64,000 nt of DNA, taken from the NCBI GenBank assembly GCA_004563195.1, contig SFTJ01000009.1, forward strand, positions 1 through 64,000, written 5' to 3'. Below, piece by piece: positions 1 through 9,403 of the stretch (its first letter is position 1; every line of letters begins with the position of its first letter). Below the pieces are notes generated by a model. That model did no database searches, had not been told where the DNA came from, and saw only the letters and a list, made by a program, of their open reading frames with translations. A program made the translations under genes and the position numbers. This DNA comes from a bacterium. Lineage in GTDB: Bacteria; Bacteroidota; Bacteroidia; Bacteroidales; Muribaculaceae.

Positions 1-630
1 AATGGTCAAGCACGCGAAAGAACGCAGATATTGATGGATTTGTCGAACAAATTCAATGCGTTGGTGCTCGGTACAGGCGACCTTTCAGAGTTGGCATTGG
101 GCTGGGCTACCTATAATGGCGACCACATGTCGATGTACAATGTGAATGCAAGTATTCCTAAAACTCTTGCAAAACACCTCGTGATGTGGTTTGCCACATC
201 TGTGGGCACTTCCACTCCTCAGGGAGTTTTGATTCATGAAACATTGCTTGATGTGCTCAACACGCCTATTAGCCCTGAACTGACACCAGCAGCATCAGAT
301 GGCGAAATCCAGCAAAAAACAGAAAATCTGATTGGCCCTTACGAACTGCATGATTTCTTCCTGTATTATATGCTGCGTTATGGCTACACTCCACGCAAGA
401 TTTTCATGCTTGCCAAGACTGCTTTTGGTGATGAATATGACAATAAAACGGTGAAGAAATGGCTCACAAAGTTTATGTGGCGATTCTTCTCACAACAATT
501 TAAGCGTTCATGTCTTCCTGATGGACCAAAAGTGGGTACTGTTAGCCTTTCGCCTCGTGGCGATTGGAGAATGCCAAGCGACGCCGCTTCTGCCATTTGG
601 ATCAAGGAATGTGAAACATTGCCAGAATAA
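1..630 (+). CDS. nadE: NAD(+) synthase, glutamine-dependent, C-terminal part
   Basis: This is the 3' end of an NAD+ synthase, which amidates nicotinic acid adenine dinucleotide to NAD+ using ATP and ammonia in the cytoplasm. The open frame runs into the window edge without a start, leaving about 209 residues. The visible part holds the conserved synthetase segment ARERTQILMDL followed by LGTGDLSELALGWATYNGD and a later NASIPKTL segment, typical of the long glutamine-dependent enzymes. The N-terminal glutaminase (nitrilase-type) domain lies outside the window, so glutamine dependence is inferred. tamB starts 13 bases downstream on the same strand, suggesting read-through. Confidence 0.93.
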   Translation, partial: NGQARERTQILMDLSNKFNALVLGTGDLSELALGWATYNGDHMSMYNVNASIPKTLAKHLVMWFATSVGTSTPQGVLIHETLLDVLNTPISPELTPAASDGEIQQKTENLIGPYELHDFFLYYMLRYGYTPRKIFMLAKTAFGDEYDNKTVKKWLTKFMWRFFSQQFKRSCLPDGPKVGTVSLSPRGDWRMPSDAASAIWIKECETLPE

Positions 631-643
631 CTGACTATAAAAA

Positions 644-3600
644 ATGCGTCCAGTCATTAGACACACATATAACGTGGTGCGTAGTATCATCGTCTTCTTC
701 CTGGTGACGGTGGTTACGCTCTATGCGTTGTTATATATCTTGCTGTGCATCCCTTCCATTCAGCAAAAGATTAAAGCAGAGGGGGAGAAGGAATTGAGCA
801 AGTTCTTGAAAACCAATGTTCAAATTGGTGAACTCTCCATCAAGCCTTTCAATCAAGTTGTGCTTTATGATGTGGTTATTCCAGACCAAAAGGGAGGTGA
901 CTTAATTCAAATTGATGTGCTTGGCGCAGGTTTGAATATGCAGAAACTGCTTGCCGATAAACGAATAGAGGTGAATTATGCAGAACTGCTTGGACTTCAT
1001 GGCCATATCACAAAGGCAGACAAGGATAGTCCTACAAATCTTCAATTCATTATCGATGCTTTCAAGCCAAAGAAAAAGAAGGAACCAACCAAGTTTGATT
1101 TGGCAATACGCAACATTGTGATTCGCAATACCGACCTGCGTTACGACTTGCTGAGTGAACCGAGAAAGCAGAACAAATTTGATGCGAACCATGTTGGTAT
1201 CATCAACCTTTGTGCTGATGTGGATATTCCACGACTTAAAAACGATGATTTTTTGATTGATGTTAAAAGATTGTCGTTTGGTGAAACTACGGGCTTTGTG
1301 GTGAAACAGATTTCCACAAAATTGGCAATCACTGCCCATAGCACTGTGATTTCTGATTTAAAAGTGGAATTGCCACATACAGATTTGGCGTTAAATCAGC
1401 AAGTGTTCACTTACGATTCGCTCAAACATATCGGTAATGCTGTGAAAACGGCTCCATTGAATATTTCACTGAAGGATGCAAAGATTAATTTGATTGACTT
1501 CAAGGCGTTTGTGCCAGCATTCTCTCATTTCGACGAGGATTTCAAATTGTCGTGCAGAATTAATGGCGATTTGGATAATCTTAAAGTTTCGCAGTTCAAA
1601 CTCAATAACAATAGCGGAGACTTTAGCCTCGATATTAATGGCGTGGTTACCAATCTTAAAGACAAGGACAAACTCACGTTTAATGTGCCTCGTGTGAAAT
1701 TGAGTGTCACGGGAAAAGAAATCAACAAGATTACGAACTATTTGGTGAAACTTAAGCCAAATGTGAATAGCATTATCAATAATCTTGGTGATTTCAAACT
1801 CGACGCTGCTGTGTCGGGTAGCGTTAAGCACATCAATTTTAATGGCAAATTCAGTTCTGCTGTTGGCGATATGGTTTTGAAAACCACACTCAATATGTCG
1901 AATGATAAGTTTGACATCGATGCAGATTTCAACACGCCTCAATTTAATGTTGGCAAACTGATTTCAAAGAGCGATTTGATTGGCTCGTTGTCTGCTGACG
2001 CGCATGTGAGGGCAAGAATCCACAAGAAAAAGATTGAGGATTTAGCCGTGAAGGGTGATATTAAATACATTGATTTCAAAGGTTACCGTTTCCAGAATAT
2101 AGTGTCGGATATCGTGGGCGGTGCCAACAATTTCAAAGGCACTTTATCGGTTAACGACCCTAATGGCATGATTCATGCCACAGGCAATGTGCTGCTTAGT
2201 GGCGCAAAGTCAAAGTTTGAGGTTGATATGTCGGCTGCCAATGTGAATTTGGCAAAAATGAAGTTGTATAATGGCAATTTGAGTGAATTTTCATTCAACC
2301 TGCACGCTTCCATTGATGGTAACTCGCTCGACAATATCAATGGTTTTGCCACTTTAGACGACATTTCACTTACTGATGCTAAGGGAAAGTCGATGTCGTT
2401 TAACTCTATTTCGTTAACAGCCGACAACGTATCGAGTCCACAAGTGGTGCGATTTGATTCCGATATTGTGAATGGTCAACTTTACGGTAAATTCGACTTC
2501 AAGACACTGGTTCCAGCCTTTAAGAATTTGATTTCGCAGGTTCTTCCAAATCTTGTGGATCCAAACACGGTGAAACCTTTGAAAAAATCGAACAACGACT
2601 TCAAATTTAATCTCACTGTTCATCCGAGTGAGAAACTTGAGGAACTTTTGAAGTTGCCAGTGAAATTGCTCTATAAAGCAACTGTTGATGGTAATGTGAA
2701 TATGAGCGAAAAGGATATTTTCGTGAATGTGAGCATTCCCTATATTCAGCAGGGCAAAAAACTGATTGAAGGAACGTCGCTTACTGCATATTACGACAGC
2801 ACTTCAAATGCTTTCGTGACTAATGTGAAGACGCTATTTCCTTCAAAGGACAGTAAAATTGCTATTGACTTAAACGCTTTGGCTGCCAACGGACGCATCG
2901 ACACGGATTTGGGTTGGAAATTCAACCGTGATAGAGATTTCCACGGCAATATTTTAACATCGGTGGTGTTGTCGAAAAACGAAGATAAGTCGATAGCCGT
3001 ACATACCGACATCAATCCCTCGCAAGTGGTGGTGAACGATACGGTTTGGTATGTGAAGCAAGGCGCATTTGATTATGCAAATGGCACTGTGACCATCGAT
3101 GGCATCCATGTGTTCAGGGAAGGGCAGTTTATCGACATTGAAGGCGCTGCTTCAAAAAATCCTGACGATGAAGTGAAACTGGAACTCAAAAACATCGACC
3201 TTGATTATATTTTTGAAACGCTGCATATCAATAATGTGGATTTTGGCGGTAAAGCCACTGGCGTGTTCTATGCAAGTGAAGTTTTTACTAAGTCACCAAA
3301 ACTGCTGACACCTAATCTGCATGTCGATAATTTGCGTTACAACAAGGCAGATATGGGTGATGCTGATATTGAGAGCCATTGGAACAACGAGGATAAGGGC
3401 ATAGCAATTAATGCAACCTTGTCGCAAAAGAATGGCCATCAATCATTCATCAACGGAGCCATTTTCCCGATGGCAGATTCGCTGTATCTTGACTTCAATG
3501 TGACTAAGGCAAATGTGAAATTTATGAAGCCGTTTATGTCGGCGTTCACGAGTGATATTGATGGATACGCATCTGGTCATGCCGTGCTGTTTGGTAATTT

Positions 3601-5200
3601 CAAGACCATTGACTTGTATGGCGACATTTATGCAGAGGATTTGAAATTGAAATTGGATTTCTCTAATGTATATTACTACTGTACTGACTCAATTCACATG
3701 ACGCCTGGCTTGATTCAATTTAGCGATGTGAAAATCAAAGACAGAGACGGACACAGTGGCAAACTTTCTGGTTGGGTAAAGCATGAACAATTCCATAATG
3801 CGTCGTTCAACTTTGTTGTGACCGATGCAAAAGACTTGCTATGCTACGATACCAATGCCTCAAACAATCCTATTTGGTATGGCACTATTTACGGCAATGG
3901 CTCCGCATTTGTGGAGGGAGAGCCGGGATTTGTCAATATTAAAGTAAATATGGAGTCGGCACCACGAAGCAAATTCACATTTGTGATGTCGGATAATCAG
4001 GTGGCTAATGAGTATAAATTCATTACCTATCGTGACAGGAACGAACTTTATGGACCAAAAGATACGGTTCCCGAAATCGACACTATTCCCGAAATTGTGA
4101 AGCAGTTCACTCAAAAAATCAAGAAGGCAGATTCGTCAGACCCAACAAAATATCTGATTGACCTACAAGGCGACATCACGCCAGATTTGCAAATGTATTT
4201 GGTGATGGACCCTGTGGGTGGTGATAAGATTAAAGCCACTGGTAGGGGCAATTTGCAAATGAAGTACGACAACACGGATGAGAAGTTGGAAATGTATGGC
4301 AAATATTCTTTGGAAAAAGGCACCTACAACTTCACACTTCAAGATATCATTGTAAAAGATTTTACGATTAAGGACGGTAGCACGATTTCATTCCAAGGCG
4401 ACCCATATAATGCTTCTCTCGATATTCAAGCTATCTATTCGCTGAATGCTAACATTCGCGACCTTGATGAGAGTTTTGCTGATGATAGGGAACTGAATCG
4501 AACCAGTGTGCCTGTTCATGCGCTGCTGAAAGCAAATGGCGTGATTAGTCACCCCGACATCTCATTCGACTTGGAATTCCCAACGCTTACTTCTGAGGCG
4601 TATAGAAAAATCAAGAGTATTGTCAGCACCGACGATATGATGAACCGACAAATCATATATCTGCTTGCGCTGAATAGATTCTATACCCCAGAGTATATGA
4701 ATGGCACAAATAAGAACAATGAATGGACTTCAATTGCGTCGTCCACCATTTCTTCACAGTTGAGCAGTTTGTTGGGGCAGTTGAATGAAAATTGGACTAT
4801 CGCACCTAATTTCCGCACTAACAAGGGCGACTTCACCGACACGGAATTTGACTTGGCGTTGTCGAGCCAGTTGCTGAACAACCGATTGCGCTTTAATGGT
4901 AATTTCGGTTATCGCGACAACACCTATAACACTAAAAACTCCAACTTCATTGGTGATTTCGACTTGGAATATCTCTTGAACGCGAAGGGTTCATGGTTGC
5001 TTAAAGCATATAATCACTTCAACGACCAAAACCTCTATTCAAGAAATGCGATGACCACACAAGGGGTGGGTATTGTGTTCAAGCACGACTTTGATAACTT
5101 GTTTGATTTCCTACATAGGAAGAAACAAAAAAGAAACTTACAACAGGATTCTGTGTTGGCAAAACCCATTGTCGGTTCTGATTCTGTGACTGTGAAATGA
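644..5200 (+). CDS. tamB: TamB-family translocation/assembly module protein
   Basis: A 1518-residue AsmA/TamB-type protein, thought to bridge the inner and outer membrane and to take part in lipid transport or outer-membrane protein assembly. One N-terminal transmembrane helix (about residues 12-35) is followed by a very long repetitive beta-rich region of alternating hydrophobic residues, as expected for a hydrophobic-groove bridge. The last 400 or so residues look like the DUF490/TamB C-terminal domain, including the segment ISFQGDPYNASLDIQAIY and the terminal beta-strand region. Length fits TamB of Bacteroidota. The stop codon overlaps the start of the DUF4421 gene as ATGA, so the two are probably translationally coupled. 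No TamA (BamA-like) partner is in the window. Confidence 0.9.
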   Translation: MRPVIRHTYNVVRSIIVFFLVTVVTLYALLYILLCIPSIQQKIKAEGEKELSKFLKTNVQIGELSIKPFNQVVLYDVVIPDQKGGDLIQIDVLGAGLNMQKLLADKRIEVNYAELLGLHGHITKADKDSPTNLQFIIDAFKPKKKKEPTKFDLAIRNIVIRNTDLRYDLLSEPRKQNKFDANHVGIINLCADVDIPRLKNDDFLIDVKRLSFGETTGFVVKQISTKLAITAHSTVISDLKVELPHTDLALNQQVFTYDSLKHIGNAVKTAPLNISLKDAKINLIDFKAFVPAFSHFDEDFKLSCRINGDLDNLKVSQFKLNNNSGDFSLDINGVVTNLKDKDKLTFNVPRVKLSVTGKEINKITNYLVKLKPNVNSIINNLGDFKLDAAVSGSVKHINFNGKFSSAVGDMVLKTTLNMSNDKFDIDADFNTPQFNVGKLISKSDLIGSLSADAHVRARIHKKKIEDLAVKGDIKYIDFKGYRFQNIVSDIVGGANNFKGTLSVNDPNGMIHATGNVLLSGAKSKFEVDMSAANVNLAKMKLYNGNLSEFSFNLHASIDGNSLDNINGFATLDDISLTDAKGKSMSFNSISLTADNVSSPQVVRFDSDIVNGQLYGKFDFKTLVPAFKNLISQVLPNLVDPNTVKPLKKSNNDFKFNLTVHPSEKLEELLKLPVKLLYKATVDGNVNMSEKDIFVNVSIPYIQQGKKLIEGTSLTAYYDSTSNAFVTNVKTLFPSKDSKIAIDLNALAANGRIDTDLGWKFNRDRDFHGNILTSVVLSKNEDKSIAVHTDINPSQVVVNDTVWYVKQGAFDYANGTVTIDGIHVFREGQFIDIEGAASKNPDDEVKLELKNIDLDYIFETLHINNVDFGGKATGVFYASEVFTKSPKLLTPNLHVDNLRYNKADMGDADIESHWNNEDKGIAINATLSQKNGHQSFINGAIFPMADSLYLDFNVTKANVKFMKPFMSAFTSDIDGYASGHAVLFGNFKTIDLYGDIYAEDLKLKLDFSNVYYYCTDSIHMTPGLIQFSDVKIKDRDGHSGKLSGWVKHEQFHNASFNFVVTDAKDLLCYDTNASNNPIWYGTIYGNGSAFVEGEPGFVNIKVNMESAPRSKFTFVMSDNQVANEYKFITYRDRNELYGPKDTVPEIDTIPEIVKQFTQKIKKADSSDPTKYLIDLQGDITPDLQMYLVMDPVGGDKIKATGRGNLQMKYDNTDEKLEMYGKYSLEKGTYNFTLQDIIVKDFTIKDGSTISFQGDPYNASLDIQAIYSLNANIRDLDESFADDRELNRTSVPVHALLKANGVISHPDISFDLEFPTLTSEAYRKIKSIVSTDDMMNRQIIYLLALNRFYTPEYMNGTNKNNEWTSIASSTISSQLSSLLGQLNENWTIAPNFRTNKGDFTDTEFDLALSSQLLNNRLRFNGNFGYRDNTYNTKNSNFIGDFDLEYLLNAKGSWLLKAYNHFNDQNLYSRNAMTTQGVGIVFKHDFDNLFDFLHRKKQKRNLQQDSVLAKPIVGSDSVTVK

Positions 5201-6342
5201 TTCGTAGGTATTTTGTCATATTGATTATGCTGCTAAGTTTTGGTTTCACTTTTCTTAAAGCAGAGCCAAGAATTAATCTAAAGAATAAGATTCAGCAGAT
5301 TAAACTGAAAATGGCTGAGCCCTTCGACACAACTCGCGACAGCACCTATTGGAAACGCGCTTTACAGCATGGAAAAGTTGATATGAACGACACCACTATC
5401 ATTTATCCATCGTTTCTTGATTTCTGCGTGAAGGTGTATCGTTGGGGTGACCATACATTTAACGGCTACGACTCCACCTATGTGGTGAGCACAGGCAAGA
5501 ACTGGAAATTGATGCTCAAAAACAACAACTGGCTAAGTTCGTGCATCGGCCATATTTCGGAAGAAAGAATGCCGGTGGGCATGTATTCTAATATGACCTC
5601 GTCGTTTGGTGCCCAATTGTCGTTTATGGCTGTGAGTGTGAGTTATATGATGAACATCAACGACTTGATTTCGGGTAATAAGGTGAAGAATAAAAAGTTT
5701 GATTTTTCATTCACATGCTCCCGACTCTATTTAAGTCTCTACAACTATAAGGGTGATTACCCATACTATATTCATAGATTTGGTGATATCCCTCATCAAG
5801 ACATTAGAGGCTATAAATTCAAGGGAGTGTCAAGCACATTAAAAGGTACGAATTTATACTATATATTCAACAACAGGCATTATTCACAAGCGGCGGCATA
5901 TTGTTTCTCGAAATATCAACGAAAAAGTTCGGGCTCATTTATTGCAGGGATTCATATTTTCAACGAAGATGTGACCATGAACTTTAACGACTTGAGAGAG
6001 CATTTCCCCAACGAAAAAATATGTGATGATTTGTCATATAAATATAAAGGTTATAGCGCACTTTTCGGATATGGCTACAACTGGGTGTTAGGTCGAAATT
6101 GGCTCTTCAACATCACAGCCGTGCCGGGGTTTGGCTATCGCCGTTCAACACCGGGTTCGCCTGATGGTGAATTTGATTTCTGGTCGTGCGATTATCGTGC
6201 GAAAATGGGATTGGTGCTGAATAGGAAAAGGTTTTTTTATGGGTTGCATCTTTTCACAGAGGGGCATTGGTATTTAACTAAGCACAATAGCGTGTTTAAT
6301 GCCAACCACGACTTGAATGCAATCGTAGGTTTTAGATTTTAA
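5197..6342 (+). CDS. DUF4421 family predicted outer-membrane protein
   Basis: A 381-residue protein with an N-terminal signal peptide (hydrophobic stretch about residues 5-20, cleavage probably near LKAEP). After about residue 60 it consists of short aromatic-rich strands such as FGYGYNWVLGRNWLF and ends with FRF, consistent with an outer-membrane beta-barrel whose last residue is aromatic. I recognise it as DUF4421, found in Bacteroidota and of unknown function. Its start overlaps the tamB stop by four bases (ATGA), and it shares an apparent operon with tamB and tsaD. The close link with tamB suggests a role in the envelope; this is inference from position only. Confidence 0.78.
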   Translation: MIRRYFVILIMLLSFGFTFLKAEPRINLKNKIQQIKLKMAEPFDTTRDSTYWKRALQHGKVDMNDTTIIYPSFLDFCVKVYRWGDHTFNGYDSTYVVSTGKNWKLMLKNNNWLSSCIGHISEERMPVGMYSNMTSSFGAQLSFMAVSVSYMMNINDLISGNKVKNKKFDFSFTCSRLYLSLYNYKGDYPYYIHRFGDIPHQDIRGYKFKGVSSTLKGTNLYYIFNNRHYSQAAAYCFSKYQRKSSGSFIAGIHIFNEDVTMNFNDLREHFPNEKICDDLSYKYKGYSALFGYGYNWVLGRNWLFNITAVPGFGYRRSTPGSPDGEFDFWSCDYRAKMGLVLNRKRFFYGLHLFTEGHWYLTKHNSVFNANHDLNAIVGFRF

Positions 6343-6356
6343 ATTTTCAAAAAGAT

Positions 6357-7373
6357 ATGAGTACAATTATTCTTGGAATTGAATCATCTTGTGACGACAC
6401 TTCTGCTGCAATCATCGTTGATGGCATATTGAAATCTAATGTGATTGCCAGTCAGAAAGTTCATGAAAATTATGGTGGAGTGGTTCCTGAATTGGCTTCA
6501 CGCGCGCACCAGCAAAACATTGTGCCTGTGGTGAGCGAAGCCATTCGCCAAGCGGGAATTAATAAATCCGACATCAATGCCATAGCGTTCACTCGCGGAC
6601 CAGGCTTGCCAGGCTCGCTCCATGTGGGCACATCGTTCTCTAAAGGATTGGCATTGGGCTTAGATATTCCATTGGTGGATGTGAACCACTTGCACGGCCA
6701 TGTGCTTTCGCATTTTATTAAAGACGACGAAAACACCGAGGTGCCAGAGTTTCCATTCCTTTGTTTGCTGATTTCGGGTGGCAATTCACAAATTGTGAAA
6801 GTCACTTCTTATTCAGAAATGGAGATTTTGGGCCAAACCATCGACGATGCCGCTGGTGAGGCTTTCGACAAGTGCGCAAAGTCTATGGGCTTGCCTTATC
6901 CGGGCGGTCCTATCATTGATAGAATGGCTCACGAAGGCGATGCCACTAAATTCAAATTTTCAAAGCCACACATACCTGGCTATAACTACAGTTTCAGTGG
7001 TTTGAAAACCTCGTTCCTCTACACCCTCCGTGATGAAATGAAGGTGAACCCCAACTTTATCGAGGAAAACAAGAACGACTTGGCTGCTTCGCTTCAAAAG
7101 ACCATCATCGATACTTTGATGGATAAATTCTCGAAAGCGATTAAGGACACAGGCATTAAAACCATCGCCATTGCAGGTGGTGTTTCGGCAAACTCAGGTA
7201 TTCGCGATGCCGTTCAGGAGTACGCTGACCGACGCCATATCAAGGCGTTTATTCCTAAGCGCTCTTATACCACCGACAATGCTGCAATGATTGCCGTGGC
7301 TGGTTATTATAAATATTTGGATAAGAAGTTCTGTGATATTACAGAACCTCCTTTTGCAAGAGTAACAATCTAA
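6357..7373 (+). CDS. tsaD: tRNA N6-adenosine threonylcarbamoyltransferase TsaD
   Basis: TsaD transfers the threonylcarbamoyl group from threonylcarbamoyl-AMP to A37 of ANN-decoding tRNAs, working with TsaB and TsaE. The 338-residue protein has the ASKHA ATPase fold and starts with ILGIESSCDDTSAA. The metal-binding histidines are visible in NHLHGH (His111 and His115), and LLISGGNSQIV and AGGVSANSGIR are further family motifs. Length is normal. The gene starts 14 bases after the DUF4421 stop and is followed at 14 bases by cinA. tcdA, which cyclises the same modification in tRNA, lies at 56127-56945 in this window. Confidence 0.97.
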   Translation: MSTIILGIESSCDDTSAAIIVDGILKSNVIASQKVHENYGGVVPELASRAHQQNIVPVVSEAIRQAGINKSDINAIAFTRGPGLPGSLHVGTSFSKGLALGLDIPLVDVNHLHGHVLSHFIKDDENTEVPEFPFLCLLISGGNSQIVKVTSYSEMEILGQTIDDAAGEAFDKCAKSMGLPYPGGPIIDRMAHEGDATKFKFSKPHIPGYNYSFSGLKTSFLYTLRDEMKVNPNFIEENKNDLAASLQKTIIDTLMDKFSKAIKDTGIKTIAIAGGVSANSGIRDAVQEYADRRHIKAFIPKRSYTTDNAAMIAVAGYYKYLDKKFCDITEPPFARVTI

Positions 7374-7387
7374 AAAGATTCAGCAAA

Positions 7388-8629
7388 ATGAAGTATTCAA
7401 TTATCGCCATTGGTGACGAACTTTTGATTGGGCAGGTTACCGACACTAATTCTGGATGGATTGCCCGTGAAATGTCGGTTTATGGTTGGGAATTGCAGAA
7501 AGTGCAAGTGGTTCCCGATAATGCCGATGCGATTAAAAAGGCAATAGATATTGCTTTTGAGGAAAGCGATGTGGTGTTGGCTACTGGTGGACTTGGTCCC
7601 ACAAAAGACGACATTACCAAAACCACCCTTTGTGACTATTTCGGAGGCGAACTGATTTTTGACGATGCCACTTTGGCGAATGTGCTCGAAGTGGTGGAAA
7701 AGCGTCATCTCAAACTCAATGAATACACCCGAAACCAAGCCTATGTGCCAAGCAGTTGCGAAGTGGTGCAAAACGAAGTGGGTACAGCACCTATCCTGTG
7801 GTTTGAAAAGGACGAAAAGGTGTTGGTGTCGATGCCTGGTGTTCCGTTTGAAATGCAGCACATGATGAAGAAAGTGCTGATTCCGAAACTTGTTAAGAAA
7901 ACTCACGACAATATGCACCTTCAGTATCGCACCTTTATTGTGATTGATATTATAGAATCACTGCTTGCTATGCAGCTCGATGATTTTGAGAAGGAATTGC
8001 CCGAATACATGCACCTTGCATATTTGCCCACACCCGGCTTAATTCGCCTGCGATTGACTGGCGCATGTAAAGATGAAAGTCTTCTTTCGGCTAATATGGA
8101 TAAGTTTTCGGCAAAGTTGCATGAACTTGTTGGCGACAAGATTATTTGCGATGAAGATATGCCTCTTGCCCAAATTCTCGGCAAAAAACTTTTAGAGAAA
8201 GGTATGACTGTAGCCTCTGCAGAAAGTTGCACAGGCGGTAATATCGCACATGAAATTACCCGAATTGCTGGTAGTAGCAGTTATTTTAAAGGTTCTGTGG
8301 TTTCGTATGCCAACGAAGTGAAAATCAATGTGCTGAATGTTTCGTCAGCAGATATTGATGTGCATGGTGTGGTGAGCGAACCTGTGGTGCAGCAGATGGT
8401 GAGTGGCGTGTGCAAAGTCATGAACACCGATTGTGCTATTTCCACAAGTGGCATAGCTGGCCCTGGTGGTGCAGAACCAGGGAAACCTGTTGGCACTGTA
8501 TGGATTGCAGCAAAAGCAGCCGACAATGTGGTGAGCCAATGTTTCCATTTCCCCGGTGATAGAGAACGCGTAATCAACAGGGCTACGAACGAAGGTATAA
8601 AAATGTTGTTGAAACTACTTAACGATTAA
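7388..8629 (+). CDS. cinA: CinA family nicotinamide-nucleotide amidohydrolase / ADP-ribose pyrophosphatase
   Basis: A two-domain CinA protein of 413 residues. The N-terminal MoCF-like domain (about residues 1-170) carries AIGDELLIGQVTDTNS and TGGLGPTKDD; in studied homologues this half is a COG1058-type pyrophosphatase acting on ADP-ribose or NAD-related nucleotides. The C-terminal CinA/PncC domain (about residues 255-413) has ASAESCTGGNIAHEI and TSGIAGPGGAEPGKPVGTVW and deamidates nicotinamide mononucleotide in homologues. NAD recycling fits nadE at the head of the same gene run. The name comes from competence induction in other bacteria; nothing here implies competence. Confidence 0.93.
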   Translation: MKYSIIAIGDELLIGQVTDTNSGWIAREMSVYGWELQKVQVVPDNADAIKKAIDIAFEESDVVLATGGLGPTKDDITKTTLCDYFGGELIFDDATLANVLEVVEKRHLKLNEYTRNQAYVPSSCEVVQNEVGTAPILWFEKDEKVLVSMPGVPFEMQHMMKKVLIPKLVKKTHDNMHLQYRTFIVIDIIESLLAMQLDDFEKELPEYMHLAYLPTPGLIRLRLTGACKDESLLSANMDKFSAKLHELVGDKIICDEDMPLAQILGKKLLEKGMTVASAESCTGGNIAHEITRIAGSSSYFKGSVVSYANEVKINVLNVSSADIDVHGVVSEPVVQQMVSGVCKVMNTDCAISTSGIAGPGGAEPGKPVGTVWIAAKAADNVVSQCFHFPGDRERVINRATNEGIKMLLKLLND

Positions 8630-8633
8630 GTGT

Positions 8634-9401
8634 ATGCAAGATATTAATAATGGCATTATTAAGGTTGTTCGCTCGCTTGCTGTAAAGAAATACAGAGACG
8701 ATGAACGACTCTTTGTGGCAGAAGGCACCAAATGTGTGCGCGACACTTGGGATTATTTTAACTGCAAATGGCTGATTTGCACCCGAGCATGGCACGACAG
8801 GTTGGCAAATGCCACGATGCACGACAAAATTGTGTTGGCTAATAACCAGCAGATGGCTAAAATGTCGCAGTTTTCTACTCCAAGCGATGTGATTGCCGTG
8901 TATGAAATGCCAGAAAAAGAGATTGATGAAAAAGAGGTGAGAGATGGTCTCAACATTGTGCTTGATAATGTTCAAGACCCAGGAAACCTCGGTACAATCA
9001 TTCGTTTGGCTGATTGGTATGGCATCAAGAATATTTTCGCAAGTATTGGCACTGTGGATGTGTATAACCACAAAGTGGTGCAAGCCACAATGGGTGCTAT
9101 TTCACGCGTGAAAGTGCACTATTGCGATGTGCCTAATTTGCTTGAAGAATACAATGATTTGCCAGTGTGGGGCACATTCCTTGATGGCGATAATATCTAT
9201 CAAAGCGAATTGGACAACAAGGGCTTTGTTGTGTTTGGTAACGAGGGTCAAGGTATTGGTCAGAAAGTGTCTAAATTGGTGAATAAGCGCTTGCTTATTC
9301 CATCGTGGAACAGTGGCGAAACGAGTGAATCGCTTAATGTGGGCGTGGCTACTGCTGTTGTGATCAGTGAATTCCGTCGTTCGGTTTTAAAAAATAAGTG
9401 A
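8634..9401 (+). CDS. SpoU/TrmH-family RNA 2'-O-methyltransferase
   Basis: A 255-residue SPOUT methyltransferase that adds a methyl group to a ribose 2'-OH of rRNA or tRNA using S-adenosylmethionine. The three SpoU motifs are in order: LDNVQDPGNLGTIIRLA (motif 1), VVFGNEGQGI (motif 2) and IPSWNSGETSESLNVGVATA (motif 3, the trefoil-knot cofactor site). The N-terminal 90 residues look like the SpoU substrate-binding domain, with KYRDDERLFVAEGTKCV. The exact target cannot be read from sequence; 23S rRNA (RlmB-like) is the usual assignment. The TGA stop lies directly before the radA start, so the two are probably co-translated. Confidence 0.9.
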   Translation: MQDINNGIIKVVRSLAVKKYRDDERLFVAEGTKCVRDTWDYFNCKWLICTRAWHDRLANATMHDKIVLANNQQMAKMSQFSTPSDVIAVYEMPEKEIDEKEVRDGLNIVLDNVQDPGNLGTIIRLADWYGIKNIFASIGTVDVYNHKVVQATMGAISRVKVHYCDVPNLLEEYNDLPVWGTFLDGDNIYQSELDNKGFVVFGNEGQGIGQKVSKLVNKRLLIPSWNSGETSESLNVGVATAVVISEFRRSVLKNK

Positions 9402-9403
9402 TT

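Noticed and set aside
9398..9403. GTG start for radA at 9398
   Set aside because: The ATG two codons later gives the standard RadA N-terminus and avoids overlap with the methyltransferase stop.
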